The notes under the pieces: generated by a model
Told to the model about the DNA's origin: nothing
Seen by the model: the letters and a program-made list of their open reading frames with translations, nothing else
Database searches by the model: none
Position numbers and translations under genes: made by a program
Assembly (NCBI GenBank): GCA_039545355.1
Contig: BCJJ01000005.1
Span: forward strand, 991,008 to 1,055,007
Direction: 5' to 3'
DNA: 64,000 nt
From: Trichosporon coremiiforme
Taxonomy: Eukaryota > Basidiomycota > Tremellomycetes > Trichosporonales > Trichosporonaceae
Shown here: one piece after another, positions 46,929 through 58,844 of the stretch
Numbering within the stretch: position 1 is the first letter of the stretch
Layout of the letters: every line of letters starts with the position of its first letter

Positions 46929-48365
46929 CTAATAACGAGCCAGACGCTCCAGCTTGGCCACCAGCGCCCTTGTACGCTTATCTCGTGAGTGCGAGCCGGG
47001 CGGAGACTCTGGCCGCGCCCAGCGTGCATCCCCCCTCTCCCGCGTCCACCTCGCCTTCCAACTCAGGACGCGCTGGCGGGTACTCGTCGGCGCCGAAGCA
47101 GCAGCAGAAGGGGGCGGGTTATGCTCGCATTCCCAGCTTGTGCACCTCTGTTGCGGAATCACGCCGGGGGGCAGCTTCACAAGCTTATTGGGATTGGGTC
47201 GCTCCCCCTTCCCCTTCCCCTGCGCAACCACCTGCGCAATCTCCTGCGCGCTCTTCTGCGTGGCCGGGAAGGGCTGAGTCTTAACCGAAGACATGTCAAT
47301 TTTGGCCCGAGCCAACTTCTGGGAACGGTGGGAGAGCTGATTGCGCCGCGAAGATATGGAGTCAGGCGAAGGCGAACGGCTCGACCCGCTCACCTGGACC
47401 CAGCGCGAGGGCTCGAACATCCCCGCCATGGCGGGGTCCTCGGCGAAGCGAGCGAGCCACTTCTCGGACAGGGCGCGGCTGGGCGGTTGCGCGATGAGCG
47501 AACCGATGTCCGCGCTGCTGCTCTCGGAGACCTCGGACCGGTGCGGCAGCTGGGTGCTGTGCGACCGGTGCGACTGTGTGTCCGCCTTACGCCGGCGCGG
47601 ACGCACCTTTGTCTCCTTGGACATGCCCGAATCGCTGGATGAGCGAGACGCCGTCCCCCGCTTCGAGGTGGAGAGGAAGCCGCTGACTTGACGCGGGAAG
47701 AGGACTGAGACTGGCCGCTCCGCGGATTCGGCGGCGTCGGGAGCATCAGGCGAGTGCTTCTCGTAGCTCGGAACGGTGTCCTCGGACTCGCGAGAGGTGT
47801 CTGGCGAGTTGTCTGGTGAATCGGAGCCGGATTCGGGAGCCTGGGAAGCTGGCGGCGTCATCGAGGGGATCGCGGCGATGCGCGAGAGACTGTCGCTGAG
47901 GTCGTTCATGCGCTGCCTGAAGTCCTCGAGCTCGTCGACACGCTCGCGTAGGTCCTCGACTTCCCGTTCCAACGTGCTTATCCTGTCGCTGTTCTTGGGC
48001 GAGTCACACTCCACTTCTGCGCCCTCCTCTGTTCCATCGCCCTTCGCCTTCTCCTCGTCCTCGTCGTGGGAGAAGAACGACCTCCCGTCGTCATCCTCGT
48101 CATCCTCGTCTTCGCTGTCGCTCTCACCGCATACCGGCTCCATATTGTTCAACGCCTTGCGGAGGAAGATTATCGCCTGGTCCCTGGTGTCGATGCTGAA
48201 GCGGGGATCGTTGGATACCTCGTTCACGAGCGTGATGGCCGCCTCAGCCTCGTCTCGCAGGAGAGGAAAGGGGAATCCCTTCTCGGCGAAAATGAACACG
48301 CCCGGATGGTACGCGTGCAGCTCATCGAGGAGGCAGTCTGGAACTCGCAGTGTCGTCGGTGTCAT
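46929..48365 (-). CDS. Acidic coiled-coil protein, unknown
   Basis: Single exon from ATG 48365, 478 residues; the frame extends eight codons upstream to a GTG but no ATG. Residues 1-75 look folded (VPDCLLDELHAYHPGVFIFA, EAEAAITLVNEVSNDPRF). A Glu/Asp tract (SDSEDEDDEDDDG) follows, then a coiled coil at about 127-165 (ISTLEREVEDLRERVDELED). The remainder is Ser/Pro/Arg-rich and disordered, ending in a basic helix (RTRALVAKLERLARY). Not recognised. Confidence 0.65.
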   Translation of the reverse strand: MTPTTLRVPDCLLDELHAYHPGVFIFAEKGFPFPLLRDEAEAAITLVNEVSNDPRFSIDTRDQAIIFLRKALNNMEPVCGESDSEDEDDEDDDGRSFFSHDEDEEKAKGDGTEEGAEVECDSPKNSDRISTLEREVEDLRERVDELEDFRQRMNDLSDSLSRIAAIPSMTPPASQAPESGSDSPDNSPDTSRESEDTVPSYEKHSPDAPDAAESAERPVSVLFPRQVSGFLSTSKRGTASRSSSDSGMSKETKVRPRRRKADTQSHRSHSTQLPHRSEVSESSSADIGSLIAQPPSRALSEKWLARFAEDPAMAGMFEPSRWVQVSGSSRSPSPDSISSRRNQLSHRSQKLARAKIDMSSVKTQPFPATQKSAQEIAQVVAQGKGKGERPNPNKLVKLPPGVIPQQRCTSWECEHNPPPSAAASAPTSTRQRVLSWKARWTRERGDARWARPESPPGSHSRDKRTRALVAKLERLARY

Positions 48366-49327
48366 AGTCTCTGGGTGATGTGCGCCCACATCATGTCCTG
48401 CTTGTCAGTCTTATACGCCCGCAACGTCGAGGGCGTTGCTGCACAGCCCGTTGGAGAGACAACAGTTGCTCGTCTTCCATAATCGTCTACTGCGATTGTG
48501 AGGATTGTGAGTGAGGCGTGACGAGTGTCAGCGATTGCGATGCGATGCGCTGTGTCGCTGGTGCTGGTGGTTCGATTGTTCTGAGCTGGATGATGTCCGG
48601 AAGAACAATGAAGGAAGCAAAAGTCGGCAAGTGAGCAATGGACGGAATGATGGGGCGGAGTAAGCTAGGACCAAGGGCTCATTCAGGACGCGGCACAGGA
48701 CAAGTGAAAGTAAACAAGAAGGCGAGCTGAGGCGGAGACGGAGGCGATGAGGTCGTAACACCCTGGGTTGTTGAGCAATTCCCGGTCCGGCTAAACAACT
48801 GAAGCGGAGATATCCACTTCGTGTGCCATGCCCTCACTAGGCTGGTCGTTGGACGGGGACGACTGATCACATGCCCCGGCGGTGTCTCCACTGCGTACTG
48901 CGGTGGGAGGGCAAGCGGGACAAGTGGGAGAGTGGACAGTGGACAGTGGACAGTGGAAATCCCACAACGTCATCCGGTGGCTACGTCCGTCCCTGAAAAC
49001 AATCCAACAGTCGCTGTACGGCTGGGTGCCCCACACCCTGCTGCTGGGCTGCACCCGCTCCGTGGGAGGAGACACCCAGGACATGCAGGACACACCCCTG
49101 TCATTCCTGTTCCTCCGTCGTCAGAGTACAGTCACGACCGTTCTGGATCCAGGCAGCTTGGCGCAGGTTCTCAGAGTAGAATCCAGACACCGCCCAACAC
49201 CACCAACTCACCAGCCCGTTTGCCACATGCATCGTCCGTACCCGCATTCATCAGTCTTTCCCCTTCACATAAACCACTTGAGCTGGCAACACTCTTTCTC
49301 CACACTACTCCACAAGCCACCACCGTC
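48366..49327. promoter_or_regulatory. Divergent promoter region
   Basis: 962 bp between two divergent unknown genes. A TGGACAG direct repeat (GGACAGTGGACAGTGGACAG) lies at about 48935-48955. No TATA box was recognised. Confidence 0.4.
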
Positions 49328-50574
49328 ATGGCCGCCACTGTCGAAGCCCCCACGGAGACGATTGTGATCCCCGAGAGCCTGCTCTCGCACGACTCGTTCC
49401 ACAAGCACGACAAGGTCAGGCAGCTGCACCAGACGCATGGCGGCATCCCGCCCCACGACGAAAACATCCAGCATGCGCTGGATTTCGCCAACGAGGTCGC
49501 GAGCGCGACCGTCGACCCCGGAACCATGAAGCGCGTTGACCCGAGCCCGCGGCGCGACGCCCGCGTCTTCCGCGGCCAGCTGCTGGGGCACGTCGACACT
49601 TCCCCCGAGCGGCCCCGCTACCGCTCCCGCACGCGCCAGCCGAGCTTCACCGGCTCCACCCGCCCCGACACGGTGAAGGAGGAGCAGACCTCGGATGCCG
49701 GCTCGGCCTATGGCGACAACGCGATGCAGTCTACGAAGTACGCCGACCACCGCCCCGAGACTGGGCCCGGACAGCGCCCCCTCGGCCGCCGCGAGGAGCG
49801 CGACCAGGAGGAACAGGATCAGAAGTTCAACGCATTCTCAGAGCGCGTCCTGTACCGCATGGCGGACGATCGCGCCCAGAGCCGCAGAGACAACGAGGCC
49901 CTCGAGAGGCGCATCGAGGCCATCGAGGCGAGGTGAGTGGAGCACTGTGCTAATCTGGGCAGACGGTTGGAGTCAGGCTTGGCGCAGCCACCCCACCCCC
50001 GCCGATCTGCGGATCGTCATGATCGCCGCAACATGCTGACAACATCAACAGGACCCAGAACAAGGTCAACGCCTACCTCAACAAACCTCTCGTCGCCGTC
50101 TCCAACGGCAAGTCGCCTATCCCCCGCGAGCTTCCGGTGAGTTGAGCCTGGTGTTCAGATTGCGCCTCCGCATCATTCCGACCGAGGCTCCTAGACTCGG
50201 AGATCACATCTGCATTCACTGCCGCGTCATACCGTTCTTGGCGCTCGCCGCGATCCCAATTTCTCCAGAGTCTGATACCTCTTAGAGCGAGCGAGTTCGC
50301 CCGTCTGCTCAGATTCTGCCGCTCAGACTCGCTCGCTCGCATCGGTCGCTGCCCGCCGCTCGCCGAGCAGCACTGACCCCAGCCACTCGACTCGCTCAAG
50401 TCGTTCGAGCGCCTCAAGGCCGGCCAGGTCGTGTCCTGGATCGAGTACTACACGGGCGCCTTGCCCAAGCTGCAGTGGTACGAGGATGAGAGGGGCCACC
50501 GCGCGCAGCAAGTCGATGAACAGACACTCAACGCGCTGCGGGTGTGTGTCGGTGTTGACGAGATTGTCACCTAA
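49328..50574 (+). CDS. Charged coiled-coil protein, unknown
   Basis: Three exons, 49328-49932, 50052-50136 and 50383-50574, give 293 residues. The middle is Arg/Glu/Gln-rich with a coiled coil (RDNEALERRIEAIEAR continuing into TQNKVNAYLN across the first intron). The last 63 residues (LDSLKSFERLKAGQVVSWIE, YYTGALPKLQWYEDERG) look conserved and folded. The second intron is long (246 nt). Not recognised. Confidence 0.7.
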
Positions 50575-53500
50575 GCCTGTCCCGAACCGGAGCCCGCGGC
50601 CGGAGGCCGAGAATGAGGACGAGGGCGGGAACTTGGTCTCATCGACAGCAGCTGTCGTACTCTGGTCGCTGTTCAAGGCGAGGACACTTGTGTACTGGGG
50701 GAGAGTAGAATGAATGTAGCGTAATGTGGACCAGAGAAAGGGTGATGTGTGTACGAACGAAGAAGGAGAAGGCACGGCCGGCATAGGAACGTCACCAATG
50801 TCCGGTCTGTGTTGGTGTAGCAGGCGAGTATGCTCGCCTCGTCAAAGTCGGAAGTACAGATCACGGAGTCATGTCGGGCGTAAAAGGCAGAAAGTAAAAG
50901 TCTCGCTAGTCCTCTGACAATGATGATATGAGTCACATGAACGAACCCCATTCCCCACCTCGCAGCTCCGCACTACTCACGAGATCGAAGAGGATGCAAA
51001 CATCTCCCCATCCCGGTCGCTCATGTCAGGCAGCAGCAGGAAGAAATGGATGTATGGACACCCCGACCTCCGCAAGTTCACGAGGACACGAATCTCCCCA
51101 GTCACGATCCGCACCCCGCAAGCACGAGGACAGCGATCACCCCACCCCTGCGCTGTTCACGAGGACATGGTCTCGGATGTCGCCGTCTCCCCACTCCGCA
51201 CCGAGGGGCGCACTGACCCGCTGAGGAACGACGACGATGTGGGCGGAGATACCAGGTCAGCTGACCAAAACCTCCAGGACAAATGCGATATGCGATACCA
51301 GGTGTGCCGGAGTTGCAGTAAGGAACAAAGAGGTACGCGACTATGTCTAAGCGAACGCTCGCAGCGCTGGAATGGGCGCTTAATTCATTTGTTTACGAGT
51401 TCTGGGCCGGGCTCCGCTGGAACGGCCCAAGGGCGGTCGAGAAAGCGGGGGAGATAGGTAGGTAGGTTTCATACATGACGTACAGAAAGCGGGGGAGAGT
51501 GGAGGAGGCTTTCTTATCCACCCGTGCATATCTGCCTCGGACCTCTCAGCTGCTGGCTAATCTCTTGATTAGACGGGTTACGCGGTGGCTCAATGGCGGC
51601 GCAGTCCGAGCGCCCCCGCGCGCCTGGCGCCATTCGAACGGGGAAGTGCGGGGTCGGGTGATCATGCAGCGCGAAGCGCTTGGATGTTCCGAGCCTAGCC
51701 TACGTACGGCAGTGGGCACGGGGCGGCGCTCAGTTCGTAATACTGAGCATGTGACGCTGCTATCTGCCTCTGACAGGGCGTGCGCCCGATCGTTGATGAG
51801 CGGCTGGCAGCTCGTAGAGCTCGTAGCGATCTGCTCTACGCGATGTCCCGACCTCCCGGTCCTCCCGGACTTGTTCCGAGCTGCTATGGCAGAAGATTTT
51901 CCGATATGGCACACAGCAGACTGCAAGATCGCGCGCAGGATTGAGCGCAGGAAGAATACACCGGAGCCGAGCCGGTGCATAGCGTGCATAGAGATCACGA
52001 CGGTGAATCTTGCAGCAAGCGGCAGCAAGCGAGGATGCAGGCGGCGGCAACCGCCAAATGTCCAGTCCGGATCGGCAGGGCGGCAACCTACGCCGGCCAG
52101 CGGGGGACGGCGAGCGGGGCAGCGGCACCGCCTACCGCTTCCAGAAACGTTGAAATCGCGGGAATGCGTGCCGCATTGCCGCACGACTCTGCACCGCAAG
52201 CGACGGCGCCAAGTGACGAGGTTCCGGGGCCGGGTTGAGGACGGAGCCGTGTTGCGCGTCGGTCGCAGGATCGGGGCGATTACGTCCCTCCCTCCGCGTT
52301 GCAGACGCCGTTCTCATTCCTCCAAAATCACCGTGCTCCCCGCGTCCTGCATCGTGCTATGCATACCCAATCTGCACCTCACTGACCCACCTGTGCCAAG
52401 ACCCTAGCATGCATGTCAATCGCGCAATGAGAGGACGTTTCAGTCGCCGAGAAGTCAAGGGAGATACGACACTGGTAACGAAAAGAAATAAGCCGGCGCG
52501 TAAATTCTACCGAGGGGTTCCCCCGCACCCTTCGAGCACCGACGACGGCACCGACACACCACGGGATATCACTCGTGGACTCGCTGGAGCCGACGGGTGA
52601 TGCATCCACAACGTGCAACCCTGGGCCCGCAGCGGCAATCGCTGTGAGCTCGGGTGCGGGTGCGACGATGCGGCAACGCGATGCGGGCGACGATGCGGGC
52701 GACGATGCGGGTGGCGCTTGCTTGCATCACCGCTTCACTGTGGGTGTGACTCGTCTTGGGCGGCTGGGCAAGCGCCACCCGAAAGCGTAACCAGAACCCG
52801 AATCTGTGTGCCCACTGATCCTCTTTGCTGATGCAATCTTCTTGCATGAAGTGGCTGGCAGCTCTGCGTGACCGCCGGGCCCACTCGCCGCGATCGCGGC
52901 TGCATCACTGCGAGACCCGCGGACGTCGCGTGCATCAAGCGTTGCTGAATTTCGTACTGGTATGATCTCGCTTTTCCCGCGCCGACGCCATTTCCCGGTG
53001 TTCGTCGCAATCTGCTGTCGCCAAAGCCTAGCCCTCGTCCCGAACTGGCCGAGCCTTGCTTCAATTACAAACCTCGCCTTCCGTTTGTAATTACGACCGC
53101 TGTCGGAAATTTCAGACTATTCACTGCGTTTGTATTGAGAAGACCTCTTGGACACAGGGGTAATCAAAAACTTTATTCGTGGGGGGGCGGAAGTGATCGC
53201 GCATGCACAGGCTGGCACACTCGCCGACAATGGACGCTGACAACCCGGTCCCGACTTCCGATGCACTTTCCGACCCCACCCCACCCCGCGACCGACTAAA
53301 CCCACACCTGACACTGGCAACTGGTAACTGGTGCGATCGGCGACACGGCCCCCACCATCGCTTCCTGGTACTCCCTGGCCCACGCCGGCCAGTCCGTCGC
53401 TTGCTTGCTCCAACTTGGGAGTCCTGACTCCATGGCGAGTGACGCCCGTGACGAAACACGATCATGCGACGGGGTACGGACGGGCGCCCTGTACGCCACT

Positions 53501-54790
53501 GACCACAGTCTGGGCTCACCTGTTAAGACACCGGTCCATCGGCGTACGTAACACGCTACGGCCCGACGGTCCCCAATGCTCAAGTCATCGGCAGATTAGT
53601 CTCAAGCCACCACATGCAGATTTTGGATGTGCGTGCTGCAATGAATGCCAATCTGCGAAAAGCGCAATTCAGCCCTCCTCTTCAGCCTGGTCAGCCTCTG
53701 AGCGACGCGGCACTTGCCGGGATCCGTCGCCCCCGAGTAGATGTTAACCGCGATGTACCGCAAGCATGGTATGAGCCGCATGCGTGCCTTGGTTCAACAC
53801 GAAGCGAAGCGTGCGGGGCTGGTGCCTCCTGGCCTGGTGCCTGGCCACGGTACGGAACCGCACGTACCACCAGATGGCAGCTCGAAATACCGTTGTGGGT
53901 ATCGGGAGATTTATTGGTTCCCATCGGTATCGGCAGCATTAGTGTACGAGGCCGGGTCGAACGGGACCAGCGGGGACGTGGGCGATGGGCGGGCGGCGAG
54001 GAGCGGCGACTGCCATCTCGCCTACGGAACGACGCGGGACATCAGTTGACTCGCAGGCTGATGGCTCATAGTGCTTGGTGCTTGCAATCAACGGCAGACA
54101 GGATCTGTCAGGATCTGGAGGATGAAGGAACCAACCACAGGCGTCACGGGGGCCCGAGGGTGATTTCATCATCGGCGCGCTGGGCTGGCTGGATTTCGGA
54201 CGGGGCCTGCCCACGAAGGAGAGACGCTACGCTACTGGGCAGATTCCCTATCAAGCGTATGGCCGTATGACCGTATGACCCGTATGACCGTATGACCGTA
54301 TAGCCGTCGCCCGTAGCCCATCTGGCTCGCGCCCTATCGCTTGGCTTGTGGGCTGGGTGCCCTGTGCTCGCATTGAGAGAGGACGGACCGGCCCAATATT
54401 CAAAACTTAATTACGACACGATACTCACTCAGACCCGGCTCGCGCTTGGCACTGGCACTGGCACTGCAGTCGACTCTGACTCCTGGCCGACTCCACCCGT
54501 GCGCTTGTAACCCCGTGTACTCTCCCCCGCTTTCGGTCCACCGCCCGATCCCACCCTGCATCCACACACCCTCACCCCTCACCCTCAGCCCTCAGCCCTC
54601 AGCCCGCAAGTTTAATCTCCCGATCTCGCTCCAACACACTGCTCTATCCATCTTGCATTTCTCACTTGCATACACAACCACAACACTTTTCGCTCACATC
54701 TACTTGCATTGCATCTCGCCTGCACCCCTTCCCCTCCCCTTCCCTCCCTCTCGCCGCCGCGTCAACGACTACCAGCGCATCGTTATCGCC
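50575..54790. other. Gene-poor region, 4.2 kb
   Basis: No credible gene. Two plus-strand frames of 310 and 218 codons (51475-52407, 53614-54270) are Arg/Cys-rich and chance-like. Short tandem repeats occur at 52677-52711 (GACGATGCGGGC units) and 54255-54307 (CGTATGAC units), and CCTCAGC units at about 54582-54606 precede the next gene. Confidence 0.45.
54255..54307. repeat. CGTATGAC minisatellite
   Basis: About six imperfect copies of an 8-9 bp unit in non-coding sequence. Confidence 0.7.
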
Positions 54791-55722
54791 ATGCCGTTCT
54801 TTGCCGACTTCCCCATCCCGACAGAGCGCTACTGGACTCCCTCGCGGATACTTGCCTGGTCGGCGTCGCTCCCCACCCCCCTGCCCGCCGACACGCCTCC
54901 GCCGCGCAAGCCCGACGTCGCGACCAACCTCTCACTGCTGTTGAACCAGGTCGCGACCAATTCGGCCTCGCTCCCTCCCGAGGCAGTCCACGGCCTGCTG
55001 ACGAGCGTGCTCCGCTCCCTCAGCCATGCGGCCGAGATGCGCAACCGCGAGCTCAACCTGCGTCTTCTCATGGTACTGCTTACGAGCCTGAAGGGCCTTT
55101 GCGGGTGAGTATTAGCTGCCTTGGTCAGCTGGAACAGTGTTGGTGGCACGGAATGCGGAATGCGCGCGTGATGTCTCACGCAGGGCTAGGGCTAGGGCTC
55201 AGGCTCAGGCTTGGTTCCACCGAGCCATTGAGCCCCCCGGCCACTGGCCACTGGCCACCGGCCACCGTAGAGCCACCACCGGATCTCGCCCGGGGCCAAC
55301 ACCCACCGTCACCTGATTGCATGCTAACGGACAGAACCCGCCCACCGACGCCGGCGAACAGCGACGAGGCGCGCGAGCCCGCCCCGGAGGACAGCAACAC
55401 GGCAACTGCCGCCGCCGCCGCAATGGCCATGGCGGCGACAGCCGCGAAGGCGGCCCAACTCCAGCATCTGCAGCAGCAGCGTGCCAACATTGCCTCGTAC
55501 GCGCAAAAGTTTGGCCCGCAGGCCACTGCCGCCGCTGGTATGCCCGGCGCGAACTCGGCCTCGTCGACGCCGTCCAACGCCCCGCCCACGCCTGCTGCTA
55601 GCCCGAGGCAGGGCATCGCGCAACTCGACCAGGGATGTGCAGGCCAGTTCCCCGGCCTCAACGGCCCGGTCAGGAATCAGCGCCAGAACCGCCGCGTTGA
55701 CCCCCTCGCTCGGCCTATGTGA
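54791..55722 (+). CDS. Unknown protein with Ala/Gln-rich tail
   Basis: Two exons, 54791-55104 and 55335-55722, give 233 residues. The ATG at 54791 (CGCCATGCCG) follows a CT-rich leader. Residues 1-105 look folded and helical (PTERYWTPSRILAWSASL, ATNLSLLLNQVATNSASL, LNLRLLMVLLTSLKGLCG). After the intron, an Ala-rich helix and a Gln stretch (LQHLQQQRANIASYAQ) are followed by Ser/Pro-rich sequence. The 230-nt intron contains GGGCTA and TGGCCAC repeats. Not recognised. Confidence 0.65.
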
Positions 55723-56945
55723 GCTGCCAGCATCGTCGTGCTCGATCGCTCGATCAACCAGATGGCGAGCAAACTTTTCCCCCGCACGCCCACAAGCCAC
55801 AACCGCACAGGGCGCGCGGCCCCGACGGCCCCCACTATCGCGCTGAGGCGGCCCGCCTGCTGGGCTCGCTTGTGCTTGGACTCGTGGTATCGCTTGGCAT
55901 ACAACGGTCTTATCGAGCCATATCGAGCCATATCGCTATCGCGCGTGCTTATCATCCATCCCACTTTACTCGATGTCTTCTCTTTGTGTGTTTATCTCCA
56001 ACCACCAACCTAGTGCACCGCCCTAACATTGGGCGAACGAAAATGTGTCTAGCTATCTATCTAGTATTGTCGCATGTTGTATCCATTATTTCATCATCGA
56101 ATGCATTGAACAATGAAACAATGACAATTGGGGTGGGGGCTGGTCGAAGGAGCTCGATTACTGACTGTGCCGATTAGCTTGGCTAGCCTGATTAGGCTGG
56201 GCGATATGGAGCGTAATCGGGCATAGTAGTGTGCACCACGCGGTGCACTGTTACTGTCAATCATGCGTTGACGTCTGGATGAATGTGTGGCATACTACCG
56301 TACAAGCGAAGGCAAGATCTGGCGCGATCACAATATCGCAATCAGTCTCAAAGCCGCAGGCGCGCAGCACGTAAGCGATGCCAAGCCCCGGTGGCCCCCG
56401 TGACCGGCCGACCGGATTTCGGCCACGATCGACGGCTCAATCCACCCGCCAGAGCAGACCTGATGACCGCAGAGGTGCATACAATCATCAAAGGAGGGTG
56501 CAAGGTGGGGACGAACGTATCGCATTGCCGTGTTGACCACTGCCAAAGGTCGTCGATACGATCACAATATCCTGCCCACCACACCCACCCACCCACTCTT
56601 GGGATGTTCGGCGGACTGACATCCGCCGCAGCTTCCTCGCCGGATTCCACGGCTCATACACGGTTGGTCCTGAGAAGCGAGAGGGGTTACGGAATGACGG
56701 GCCGAAACACCCGTGACACGTGTCTCGTACTCACGTGACATCTCACGTGGCATTTACCGGTCCCCCAGGTCGAGACCCGATACTCGGAGATGTCCCGGTC
56801 TCCGTCGGCCGACCAAAAGTCGGGCTTCGGGCCACACGACCGGAGGTAGCTGTGTTCATGAAAACAAGGACGCGAACAAGTGTTGCCTATCGCTCATCTC
56901 GCAGAGGAAGACCGGGAAGGAAAGGTTAGGTTAGGATAAGATAAG
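55723..56945. other. Intergenic region, 1.2 kb
   Basis: Spacer between two plus-strand genes. A short TCGAGCCATA direct repeat occurs near 55912-55932. A 150-codon frame (56283-56738) has no ATG-supported protein character worth calling. Confidence 0.4.
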
Positions 56946-58287
56946 ATGAGCGACGTGTCTTTCCAGAGGGCTCTTGCTGTGAGTTCTTCCTCTTCCTCTA
57001 CTACAGACCAACAACGACGGGCCGGCACGAAAGGCGGAGCGATCACTACCATGTCCCAAGGTGAACGACAAAGCCGATCGACGTCCGACAACAGCGAGCT
57101 CCTATCTCGACTGAAAGGCTTAGGCAGAACTCAGAATGCGTTTCTTGGCGCAAATTGTGTCGACGAGCGTGACGCTGTTGGGGACTCTGCACTTCCGCTG
57201 GACCTTTCCCTGAACAGGACCATCTCGGAGCTCTGCGACGTGTGACGTCCAAGAGGATCGCGACATCGAGCGCCGTCTCGTCCTTCGCTTTTCGACAGAC
57301 TCAGCAGTGCTATTCCGACCCAATTCTGCTTCCCGCTCGACGAGCGGATCCCGACACTCCTCGCCCATCGCTTGGCTGCCATCCCCTATCCCTTCTCCAT
57401 CGCACTGAATGCCCCCCTGCTGACCATTAGTCCGGCGCGGCCTCCGGCCTAGCCGTCGACCTCATGTTCTTCCCCCTCGACACGATCAAGACGCGGATCC
57501 AGTCTCCCGGCGGCTTCCTGGCCTCTGGAGGTTTCAGGGGAATCTATCGCGGTGTCGGCTCTGTTGGCGCTGGAAGCGCGCCCGGAGCGGCGGCCTTCTT
57601 CGTCACGTACGAGACGCTCAAGAAGGCGCTGAAGGGACGTGTCGAGAGTCGGGGGGTTACGCATATGCTTGCTGCCAGCGGGGGAGAGTTTGTGAGTAAC
57701 GACGCAGTCACTCATAGCTGTGTGGGACTGCCAGCTGACACTAGGTGTCGTGTCTCATCCGCGTGCCGACCGAGGTCGTGAAGCAACGCACCCAGTCAGG
57801 ACTGTACGGCAAGTCCTCGTACACCACAGCGCTCACGACACTGCGCACAGAGGGCATCAGGGGCTTCTACAGAGGGTTTGGGATCACGATCGCGCGCGAG
57901 ATTCCGTTCTCCTGCATCCAGTTCCCGCTCTACGAGTCGCTGAAAGCGAATCTGTTCGGCGAGCCGAATTCGATCCAGGCCGCGCTCTGCGGCGCCCTCG
58001 CTGGCGGCACGGCCGCAGCTCTGACGACGCCGCTCGACGTCGTCAAGACCCGCGTCATGCTCGAGAACCAAGGATCTGGGCGGAGCGCGTCGGTCCTGAG
58101 CTTTCCCGGACGATTGGTTAGCATTGCGAAGAATGAGGGTGTCGCGAGATTGTTCTCGGGCTGGGTCCCCCGCACGATCGCCATTGGGGCTGGTGGAGCA
58201 GTCTTCCTGGGCATCTACGACTTTTGCATCCACCTCGGCGTACCTGGAGCCCCCGGCGTGCCGAGACATAAGGACGAGGTTAAGTGA
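56946..58287 (+). CDS. Mitochondrial S-adenosylmethionine carrier (Pet8/SAMC type)
   Basis: Three exons, 56946-56978, 57431-57691 and 57745-58287, give 278 residues (yeast Pet8 is 284). It brings SAM into the mitochondrial matrix in exchange for S-adenosylhomocysteine. Exon 1 encodes only MSDVSFQRALA; joined to exon 2 it makes the first helix SGAASGLAVDLMFFPLDTIKTRIQ with the PxDxxKxR carrier signature. The second signature is RVPTEVVKQRTQ, which is the SAM-carrier variant, and the third is PLDVVKTRVM. Six membrane helices in three repeats are visible. The first intron is 452 nt, far longer than the local norm, and its donor GTGAGT and acceptor CTGACCATTAG are standard. Confidence 0.92.
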
Positions 58288-58844
58288 TAGATTGGATAGA
58301 CATGGCATCTCTTGCATTGCTGGGGTGGAGAAGGGGGGAGGTCGCTAATGGTTCTCACGATTGCTGACTTGTACCTTGCGAGCATTGGCTTCTCGACGCA
58401 TGTACTGACAGCAGGTGGCGGCCGGTATCTGATGGAGCTGCGAGACGGAAGGTGCTGGACGAGTAATGGATGAGTGATGGACGTTGATTCCAGAAGCAGA
58501 ACTCGAATAGTGGAGCCATCGTGTGCAGTCCTGTATGGGCGAGTGGCACTCGCACCCGCTGTCCATCACGAGACCGCTTCGATTCCGGTCAACCCACATA
58601 GCCAGTGCGGCTGCTATCCGTCAGCGTTCGCAGTTGCTGCCGCAAGGATGCACGCACCTGGAAGCATGGGGATATGGGATGGCGACGTGGCATGACTTTC
58701 TCCGTCCTACTTTTCCTCGACCCCTCATTCTCCCGACCTATCGTATCCTCCTCACTGGCACTGTCGCCATTCTCATCTTCGTAGCTCCTTGCCTTCCTTG
58801 ACATTAACCCCATCAGTCTCACAACGTCTGAACCTCCAATCACC
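58288..58844. other. Intergenic spacer
   Basis: 557 bp between the SAM carrier stop and the ATG of the broken gene downstream. Nothing specific was recognised. Confidence 0.4.

Noticed and set aside
51475..52407. Plus-strand frame of 310 codons, and 53614-54270 of 218 codons
   Set aside because: Both are Arg/Cys-rich and chance-like in gene-poor sequence; no family features.
54255..54307. CRISPR-like short repeats
   Set aside because: The units are directly adjacent with no spacers, and the genome is eukaryotic; it is a minisatellite.
55180..55212. Telomere-like GGGCTA repeats
   Set aside because: Only two or three imperfect copies lie inside an intron, flanked by coding exons; not an internal telomere array.
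54709..55722. Read-through frame of 337 codons over the intron at 55105-55334
   Set aside because: It starts on a non-preferred ATG and translates repeats in the intron. The spliced model from 54791 has normal splice signals and better protein character.
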